Of a stretch of DNA of 6,009 bases, positions 1 to 6,009 are shown in pieces (positions within the stretch are counted from its first letter, which is position 1; the number at the start of each line of letters is the position of its first letter). The position numbers and the translations under genes are program-made. Origin of the DNA: Natrinema soli (GTDB lineage: Archaea; Halobacteriota; Halobacteria; Halobacteriales; Natrialbaceae); assembly GCF_028618695.1 (NCBI RefSeq), contig NZ_JAQIVI010000251.1, forward strand, positions 1-6,009, written 5' to 3'. The notes beneath the pieces are model-generated. The model was not told the DNA's origin. It made no database searches and saw only the letters and a list, made by a program, of their open reading frames with translations.

Positions 1-442
1 GGGCGTCGAGTTCGCCCGCGACGATCCCTCCATCGCGGGGATCGGCCACCCGGCCAACGCCGAGGACGGCGTCGACCTCGAGGTGCTGGCCGAGGACATC
101 CAGGATCAGGACTCGAACGCGACGCGCTTTTTGGCGATCGCACCCGCTGCGGAGCGCTCGACGGGCGGCGGCAAGACCTCGCTGGTGGTCTACCCGAACG
201 CGAACTATCCCGGCCTGCTGCTCGAGTTGCTCGAGCCGTTCGCGGATCGGGATATCAACCTGACCCGCGTCGAGTCCCGGCCGAGCGGCCAGCGACTGGG
301 CGACTACGTCTTCCACGTCGACTTCGAGGCCGGGCTCTACGAGTCGCGGACGAGCGAAGCGATCGAGGAGCTCGAGGAGCTCGCCGAGAACGGCTGGGTG
401 CGACGGCTCGGCTCGTACGACACGGAACACGTCGTCGAGTAG
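1..442 (+). CDS. pheA: Prephenate dehydratase, C-terminal 146 residues (5' end outside window)
   Basis: The enzyme turns prephenate into phenylpyruvate in cytoplasmic phenylalanine synthesis. The reading frame is open from base 2 to the stop at 440-442, giving 146 residues that cover the end of the catalytic domain and a full ACT domain. The catalytic signature DQDSNATRF is at visible residues 35-43, where the Thr-Arg-Phe triplet is the family's active-site element. A Gly-rich linker (about 52-58) leads to the ACT domain (about 59-138). In it, NYPGLLLELL sits where the family's Phe-binding GAL motif lies, and the ESRP motif (91-94) is intact, so feedback inhibition by phenylalanine is likely though not shown. 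The GAL element reads GLL here, a mild substitution. Archaeal PheA proteins are normally about 265-280 aa, so roughly half is missing to the left. The gene faces the small membrane-protein gene tail to tail, 63 bases apart. Confidence 0.95.
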   Translation, partial: GVEFARDDPSIAGIGHPANAEDGVDLEVLAEDIQDQDSNATRFLAIAPAAERSTGGGKTSLVVYPNANYPGLLLELLEPFADRDINLTRVESRPSGQRLGDYVFHVDFEAGLYESRTSEAIEELEELAENGWVRRLGSYDTEHVVE

Positions 443-505
443 CGGTTCGAGAAATCGAGCGAACGGACCGGCACGAACGCGGCGGAAACTGGCTGACGGA
501 GACGC

Positions 506-664
506 TCACTCCGTGGTCGTACTGCCTTCGGGACGGATCCACTCGCGAATCCGATCGGCGTAGGTGGCCACACCGAGTCCCGCGACGAACGTCAGGAACG
601 AGGGGACGAGGATCCACAGGAGGTCGGGGTGCTCCGAACCGGTGTGCAGGGCGATATCGATCAT
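506..664 (-). CDS. Small single-pass membrane protein of unknown function (52 aa)
   Basis: I do not recognise a named family. The 52-residue product starts MIDIALHTGSEHPDLLW, has one hydrophobic segment (about residues 15-35) containing a helix-breaking Pro-21 and several Gly, then a basic/amphipathic piece (YADRIREWIRPE, 35-46) and a Ser/Thr-rich tail. Positive charge after the helix suggests that the C-terminus is cytoplasmic. The frame is open upstream to 754, but I chose the ATG at 662-664 because the added residues look non-coding and an AATTAT box lies 25 bases before this ATG, the spacing of a leaderless haloarchaeal promoter. It is convergent with pheA and divergent from the peroxiredoxin gene. 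Coding status rests on codon use, the sensible helix and the promoter; no function can be inferred. Confidence 0.7.
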   Translation of the reverse strand: MIDIALHTGSEHPDLLWILVPSFLTFVAGLGVATYADRIREWIRPEGSTTTE

Positions 665-689
665 GGGTCGATAGAGGCGAACGGGTGGG

Positions 690-695
690 ATAATT
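690..695 (-). promoter_or_regulatory. TATA-like box for the 52-aa membrane protein gene
   Basis: On the minus strand this reads AATTAT, an AT island in GC-rich surroundings, with 25 bases between it and the ATG at 664. That spacing puts the expected transcription start at or next to the A of the start codon, as in leaderless haloarchaeal genes. No ribosome binding site is visible. Confidence 0.5.
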
Positions 696-760
696 CGACC
701 GACACGGGCAGAATTGACCGTTTCCGATACTACGCCACGGCCACACTGGACCACAAACTG

Positions 761-766
761 TTATTT
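761..766 (+). promoter_or_regulatory. TATA-like box for the peroxiredoxin gene
   Basis: TTATTT lies 22 bases before the ATG at 789, preceded by the A-rich ACAAACTG, which could serve as a TFB recognition element. The spacing implies a leaderless transcript. It lies in the same 124-base divergent gap as the promoter of the 52-aa gene, with the two boxes about 65 bases apart. Confidence 0.55.
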
Positions 767-788
767 CGCGCCCTGCGCTACCACGGGT

Positions 789-1247
789 ATGCCACTCGCT
801 GCAGGCGACGACGCGCCGACCGTGACCGCACGCAATCAGGACGGCGAGGAGGTCTCGCCGGCGTTCGAGGAGCCGACGGTCGTCTATTTCTACCCGAAAG
901 ACGACACGCCGGGGTGTACGGTCGAGGCGAACCAGTTCCAGCGCGAGCGCGAGACCTATCGCGACGCCGGCGTCGACGTCTACGGCGTCTCGCGGGACGA
1001 CGTCGACTCCCACGAGTCGTTCTGTGCGTCGGAGGGCCTCGAGTTCGATCTGCTGGCCGATCCCGACGCCGAGATCGCCGACGCGTTCGACGTCGAACTG
1101 CGCGACAGCGGCGTGACCACCCGGACGACGTTTTTGCTGGCCGACGGCGAAGTGCAGGCGGTCTACGAGGGCGTCGACCCCGACGGTCACGCGCGGGAGG
1201 TCCTGCTCGACGCGCTCGACGACGGGCTCGTTACGCTTCCCGAGTAG
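789..1247 (+). CDS. bcp: Peroxiredoxin, PrxQ/Bcp subfamily (152 aa)
   Basis: A thiol peroxidase of the cytoplasm that reduces hydrogen peroxide and organic hydroperoxides, probably recycled by thioredoxin. The thioredoxin-like fold begins at MPLAAGDDAPTV, and the peroxidatic motif FYPKDDTPGCTVEA places the reactive cysteine at C43 with the conserved Thr-40 and Pro-41 before it. The second cysteine of E. coli Bcp, five residues on, is Asn-48 here. The only other cysteine is C79, 36 residues downstream, which fits the PrxQ class whose resolving cysteine is in helix alpha-3. The length matches the family (about 150-160). The frame runs open upstream to 714, but those residues do not look coding and the TATA-like box at 761-766 points to 789. 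The acidic composition is haloarchaeal. The stop is 59 bases before hsp20, which has its own TATA box. Confidence 0.95.
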   Translation: MPLAAGDDAPTVTARNQDGEEVSPAFEEPTVVYFYPKDDTPGCTVEANQFQRERETYRDAGVDVYGVSRDDVDSHESFCASEGLEFDLLADPDAEIADAFDVELRDSGVTTRTTFLLADGEVQAVYEGVDPDGHAREVLLDALDDGLVTLPE

Positions 1248-1276
1248 CAACTTCTGTCGTCGCACTGCGGGCAGAA

Positions 1277-1282
1277 TTTATC
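1277..1282 (+). promoter_or_regulatory. TATA-like box for hsp20
   Basis: TTTATC, preceded by the purine-rich GCAGAA as a possible TFB recognition element, lies 24 bases before the ATG at 1307. This is leaderless spacing, so hsp20 can be transcribed independently of the peroxiredoxin gene upstream. Confidence 0.6.
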
Positions 1283-1292
1283 CCGGTCGGGA
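1281..1292 (+). repeat. Inverted repeat touching the hsp20 TATA box
   Basis: TCCCG-GT-CGGGA: two perfect 5-base arms with a 2-base spacer, overlapping the last two bases of the TATA-like box and filling the space before the expected transcription start near 1307. If the transcript is leaderless, this element is not in the RNA, so it would act as DNA, for example as a repressor operator. It is short enough to arise by chance in GC-rich DNA. Confidence 0.4.
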
Positions 1293-1306
1293 ACCTACGA
1301 TCGAGT

Positions 1307-1726
1307 ATGCGACGCAATCCGTTCGACAATATCGAGGAGATGCTCGACCGCGTGAGCCGACAGGTCGAAGAGGGCATGACCGCAGGCGGGCTGCAGGTCC
1401 CCGGCTCGGTGCCGGTCGACGTCGCCGACACCGACGAGCAGTACGTCGTGACGGCCGACCTCCCCGGCTACGAGACCGACGACATCGAGCTGACGCTCTC
1501 GGACGGCACGCTGCGCCTCGAGGCCAACCGGACCGACGAGGAGGAGTACCCCGAGGGCCGATACCTCCGGCGCGAGCGGACCGAAACGTCGGCGAGTCGC
1601 CGGATTCGCCTGCCCGAGCCGGTCGACGAGGAGTCCGTCGACGCCGGCTTCGAGAACGGCGTGCTGACGGTCCGGCTGCCGAAGGTCTCGAGCGGCGAGG
1701 ACTCGCGGCGGATCGATATCGAGTGA
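1307..1726 (+). CDS. hsp20: Hsp20 / alpha-crystallin family small heat-shock protein (139 aa)
   Basis: An ATP-independent cytoplasmic chaperone that binds unfolding proteins and holds them for refolding; family members form large oligomers. A short N-terminal arm (about 1-33, starting MRRNPFDNIEEMLDRVSRQV) is followed by the alpha-crystallin domain (about 34-126), with VDVADTDEQYVVTADLPGY at its start and the family signature AGFENGVLTVRLPK at 113-126. The tail ends RRIDIE, giving an I-x-I motif (I136, I138) of the kind that docks onto neighbouring subunits. The length is normal. The start is the ATG at 1307: it matches the usual haloarchaeal N-terminus and has a TATA-like box 24 bases before it; the longer open frame running in from 629 is a shadow of the peroxiredoxin gene. 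It follows the peroxiredoxin by 59 bases, a stress-gene pairing, and is convergent with the SDR gene. Confidence 0.95.
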   Translation: MRRNPFDNIEEMLDRVSRQVEEGMTAGGLQVPGSVPVDVADTDEQYVVTADLPGYETDDIELTLSDGTLRLEANRTDEEEYPEGRYLRRERTETSASRRIRLPEPVDEESVDAGFENGVLTVRLPKVSSGEDSRRIDIE

Positions 1727-1759
1727 CTCTCGAGCGGTGACGTCACCACGGCACTCGAT
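1718..1759. repeat. Nested inverted repeats at the hsp20/SDR convergence
   Basis: Outer arms ATCGAGTG (1718-1725) and CACTCGAT (1752-1759) are perfect 8-base complements. Between them, 1736-1747 is a perfect 12-base palindrome, GGTGACGTCACC. The outer arms overlap the stop codons of both converging genes, so both transcripts would carry the structure at their 3' ends. A bidirectional processing or termination role is possible, but there is no T-run, so terminator status is not shown. Confidence 0.45.
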
Positions 1760-2529
1760 CAGTACCACGCCCCGCCCGACGAGACGTTGATGTCCTGCCC
1801 GGTGACGTGTCGTGACGCCGCGCTCGCGAGGTGGACGGCCATGTCGGCGACCTCCTCGGGCGGGACCAGTTCGTCGATCACGAGGCTCTCGAGGACCTCG
1901 CCCTCGACCGCCTCCGCTGTGACGCCCGCCGCCTCGGCCTGTCGCTCGAAGACGCTGCGGATTCGCTCGCCCTCGACCGGGCCGGGACAGATCGCGTTGA
2001 CGGTGACGTCGTCGTCACCGAACTCGGCCGCCAGCGCGCGGGTCACCCCGATCAGGCCCATCTTCGAGGCGGCGTAGGGTGTCCGGTTCGGATAGGGGCG
2101 CTTGCCGCCGATCGACGAGATGTTGACGACGCTGCCCCGCTCGGACTCTCGCAGATGCGGGGCCGCTGCCCGCGTGACGCGAGCCACGCCGACGACGTTG
2201 ACGTCGAGGGTCTCGAGCCACTCGCCGTCGGTCGTCTCCTCGAGCGGCGCGGTGGGGCCGGCGATCCCCGCGTTGTTCACGAGACAGTCTAGCCCGCCGA
2301 AGGTGTCGACGGTCTCGTCGAGCGCATCGGCCACCGATTCCGTGTCGGTCACGTCGGTCTCGATCGCCAGCGTTCGATCGGGGGCGTCGATCTGGGACTC
2401 CGTTTCGTAGATGCCGTCGCTCCTGGCTGCGAGCGCGACGTTCGCACCCTCGTCGGCGAACGCGACGGCGATTTCGCGTCCGAGTCCCTGGCTCGCACCC
2501 GTGACGAAGACAGTGGAATCTGCTACCAT
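1759..2529 (-). CDS. Short-chain dehydrogenase/reductase, classical type (256 aa)
   Basis: A cytoplasmic NAD(P)-dependent oxidoreductase acting on an alcohol or ketone that cannot be named from sequence. The Rossmann fold starts at once: TGASQGLG (10-17) is the TGxxxGxG dinucleotide motif, Arg-36 after the second strand hints at NADPH preference, TDV (58-60) lies beside adenine, and NNAG (85-88) is the structural motif. The catalytic set is complete: Asn-111, Ser-139, Tyr-152 and Lys-156 (PYAASKMG), followed by the CPGP cofactor loop (181-184) and the C-terminal VTGQDINVSSGGAWY. Length is typical. FabG-like acyl carrier reduction is one possibility, but annotations at that level are unreliable for SDRs. 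The start at 2529 leaves the usual few residues before the first strand and has a TATA-like box 23 bases upstream. It is convergent with hsp20, 32 bases between coding ends, and divergent from leuS. Confidence 0.93.
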   Translation of the reverse strand: MVADSTVFVTGASQGLGREIAVAFADEGANVALAARSDGIYETESQIDAPDRTLAIETDVTDTESVADALDETVDTFGGLDCLVNNAGIAGPTAPLEETTDGEWLETLDVNVVGVARVTRAAAPHLRESERGSVVNISSIGGKRPYPNRTPYAASKMGLIGVTRALAAEFGDDDVTVNAICPGPVEGERIRSVFERQAEAAGVTAEAVEGEVLESLVIDELVPPEEVADMAVHLASAASRHVTGQDINVSSGGAWY

Positions 2530-2552
2530 ACCCCAGAATGGGGCGAGACGAG

Positions 2553-2559
2553 AATAAAA
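2553..2559 (-). promoter_or_regulatory. TATA-like box for the SDR gene
   Basis: On the minus strand this reads TTTTATT, the most AT-rich stretch nearby, 23 bases before the ATG at 2529: leaderless spacing. Between box and start is CCCC-AGAAT-GGGG (2531-2543), a small inverted repeat overlapping the expected transcription start region. Confidence 0.6.
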
Positions 2560-2731
2560 CCGCTTGCCTCCCGGAACCGGTCGGGACGAGCGTTCGGTAC
2601 GGCTCGAGGTGGCGATCGATCGAGTCGACGGCCGCCGACAGTTCTGCGAACCGGTCGCCGCTCCGTTGCGGCGGCTCGAGGGGTAGTTTGACGGGGCCGT
2701 CGGACGACCTGACGGGGTACGGTATGGAAAG
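2560..2731 (-). other. Coding-like open stretch without a start codon, possible gene remnant
   Basis: This lies in the 240-base gap between the SDR and leuS genes. One minus-strand frame is open from just after a TAG at 2734-2732 down through the SDR promoter. Between about 2692 and 2560 it has haloarchaeal-looking content, with mostly G/C third bases and residues such as VKLPLEPPQRSGDRF followed by an acidic helix-like piece AELSAAVDSIDRHLEPY. There is no in-frame ATG or GTG, so it is not a present-day gene as written. It may be a decayed gene end or a chance result of GC-rich DNA. Apart from this and the two promoters I see nothing else in the gap; the plus-strand frame here (2538-2765) is Ser/Arg-rich and looks like a shadow. 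Confidence 0.2.
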
Positions 2732-2737
2732 CTATAG
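2726..2737 (+). promoter_or_regulatory. Probable BRE plus TATA box of leuS
   Basis: GGAAAG followed directly by CTATAG resembles a purine/A-rich TFB recognition element and a TATA box. The usual 25-27 base offset puts the transcription start near 2760-2763, giving a leader of under ten bases. The alternative box TATATAA at 2761-2765 and just before it is too close to the ATG at 2770 to drive it. No Shine-Dalgarno site precedes the ATG. Confidence 0.45.
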
Positions 2738-2752
2738 GGCGGCGTCCCCTCC

Positions 2753-2762
2753 TATACGTATA
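2753..2762 (+). repeat. 10-base palindrome just upstream of leuS
   Basis: TATACGTATA is a perfect palindrome ending 7 bases before the leuS ATG, at or next to the predicted transcription start. It sits in an AT-rich run that stands out from the surrounding GC-rich DNA. It could be a regulator site or simply the melted initiator region. Confidence 0.35.
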
Positions 2763-2769
2763 TAAGCAA

Positions 2770-5427
<2,658 letters not shown>

Positions 5428-5653
5428 TCGAGCATCTCCTCGCGGGTAACCGCCGCTTCCAATCGGGTCGGCCCTCCGTTCCGGCGAGCGGTCGGTCGAT
5501 GGTGTCTCCAAACTGTGTCGGATATTCGACCACAGACCGACGAGCATCGGGTAGCGGACGTCCACTGGCACCGGCGACCAATTCGAATCGGCACCAGCGT
5601 GGTTTCATACCCGCTGATACCCCGACTCTCTCGCCACCTTCGTTCCGTTGATA

Positions 5654-5679
5654 CTAATTTACAGTATATATTGAATTAG
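5654..5679 (+). repeat. Inverted repeat CTAATT-N14-AATTAG around a TATA-like run
   Basis: Perfect 6-base arms at 5654-5659 and 5674-5679 enclose GTATATATTG, the most AT-rich spot in the window. An operator enclosing a promoter core is a reasonable reading; a leuS 3' structure is an alternative. Confidence 0.4.
5665..5672 (+). promoter_or_regulatory. Possible TATA box for the sensor gene
   Basis: TATATATT is the best TATA candidate upstream of the ATG at 5780. It would place the transcription start near 5695, leaving a leader of about 85 bases, unlike the leaderless genes to the left. No TATA-like sequence occurs at the leaderless distance (about 5750-5757). A weak AGGT three bases before the ATG is the only Shine-Dalgarno-like match. 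Confidence 0.35.
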
Positions 5680-5779
5680 CATCTATCGTGGGTTTCCGTT
5701 CTACCAATACATTCAATTGGCCTGCCTGTTCAGTATCACGGAAGAGCGTTCGCAGCGTCGGCTGCTCGACTCAGGTACA

Positions 5780-6009
5780 ATGGCACTCGAGGACTACATC
5801 CCCGATCGGTTCAGGAAAACGTACAGTGTAAAGATCGGTCTCATATTCGTGGCGATCGCCCTGGTGACGCTGGTCGTCTCGGCGGTATTCTTCGCGCACG
5901 TCTCCGGTGCGGTCGGCCCGGCAGCAGCGGACCACTTCAGCGACCGGACCGACGACCGCAGCGACGTCGCGGAGACGTGGCTCGAGACGAACGCGGAGAC
6001 GGCGGCGGG
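5780..6009 (+). CDS. Membrane sensor, probably a methyl-accepting chemotaxis transducer, N-terminal 76 residues
   Basis: The gene is cut by the right edge. The visible part begins MALEDYIPDRFRKTYSVKIG, a short basic cytoplasmic lead that matches how haloarchaeal transducers (Htr proteins) usually start, then one hydrophobic helix (about 19-42), then an acidic extracellular stretch (about 50-70) with TWLETNAET, resembling the W-L-x-x-N start of outer sensing domains in transducers and some sensor kinases. The start is the ATG at 5780: the same frame has a stop at 5672-5674 and no better start between. If it is a transducer, a second helix, HAMP domains and a CheA/CheW-binding coiled coil should follow outside the window. 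A sensor histidine kinase is the main alternative, as the defining signalling domain is not visible. Confidence 0.65.
   Translation, partial: MALEDYIPDRFRKTYSVKIGLIFVAIALVTLVVSAVFFAHVSGAVGPAAADHFSDRTDDRSDVAETWLETNAETAA

Larger units (their letters stand above)
5428..5779. other. Gene-free region between leuS and the sensor gene (352 bases)
   Basis: No convincing gene on either strand. Up to about 5640 it is GC-rich with only weak antisense frames. From about 5645 to 5740 it becomes clearly AT-rich and holds two inverted repeats (5654-5679, and CCAAT-N7-ATTGG at 5704-5720) plus a TATA-like run. An imperfect palindrome centred on ATTCGAAT is at 5578-5591. No T-run terminator follows leuS. Confidence 0.6.

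Noticed and set aside
714..788. Upstream ATG giving a 25-residue extension of the peroxiredoxin
   Set aside because: The extra residues match no peroxiredoxin N-terminus, and the TATA-like box at 761-766 would lie inside the coding region.
255..1265. 336-codon minus-strand frame across pheA, the small gene and the peroxiredoxin
   Set aside because: It overlaps three better-supported genes, and its product is Arg-rich and low in complexity, typical of a shadow frame.
629..1306. Long N-terminal extension of Hsp20 in the same frame
   Set aside because: This part is Arg-rich, lies out of frame over the peroxiredoxin gene, and hsp20 has its own TATA box and a normal family start at 1307.
2538..2765. 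75-codon plus-strand frame upstream of leuS
   Set aside because: Ser/Arg/Gly-rich with no domain, contains the leuS promoter, and covers the SDR promoter on the other strand.
5429..5442. Small hairpin CGAG-N6-CTCG just after leuS as a terminator
   Set aside because: Only four base pairs and no T-run follows; such pairings are common by chance in this sequence.

Overview
The window looks like chromosomal DNA from a halophilic archaeon (class Halobacteria). The reasons are the high GC content with strong G/C preference at third codon positions, very acidic proteins rich in Asp and Glu, AT-rich TATA-like boxes about 22-25 bases upstream of several start codons with no Shine-Dalgarno site (leaderless promoters), and gene families typical of that group. 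The LeuRS architecture recalls what has been described for Natrialba magadii, so a Natrialba/Natrinema-like relative is a reasonable guess, but the sequence alone does not fix the genus.

Layout, left to right: the 3' half of a prephenate dehydratase gene (pheA, +, cut by the left edge); a 52-residue single-helix membrane protein of unknown function (-, convergent with pheA); a PrxQ/Bcp-type peroxiredoxin (+, divergent from the small gene); an Hsp20 small heat-shock protein (+); a classical short-chain dehydrogenase/reductase (-, convergent with hsp20); a 240-base intergenic stretch with divergent promoters; the leucyl-tRNA synthetase gene leuS (+, 885 aa); a 352-base gene-free stretch that becomes AT-rich towards its right end; and the first 76 codons of a membrane sensor, probably a methyl-accepting chemotaxis transducer (+, cut by the right edge).

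The genes appear to be mostly single transcription units with their own promoters rather than one operon. Three are metabolic or translational housekeeping genes (Phe synthesis, an oxidoreductase, Leu-tRNA charging), two deal with stress (peroxide removal, protein aggregation) and one is a sensor. I see no RNA gene, CRISPR array, insertion sequence or defence system, and no convincing undescribed system. The points most worth a second look are the apparent bacterial/archaeal chimera in LeuRS, a nested inverted repeat where hsp20 and the SDR gene converge, an inverted repeat beside the hsp20 TATA box, the AT-rich island ahead of the sensor gene, and a coding-like stretch in the leuS upstream region.
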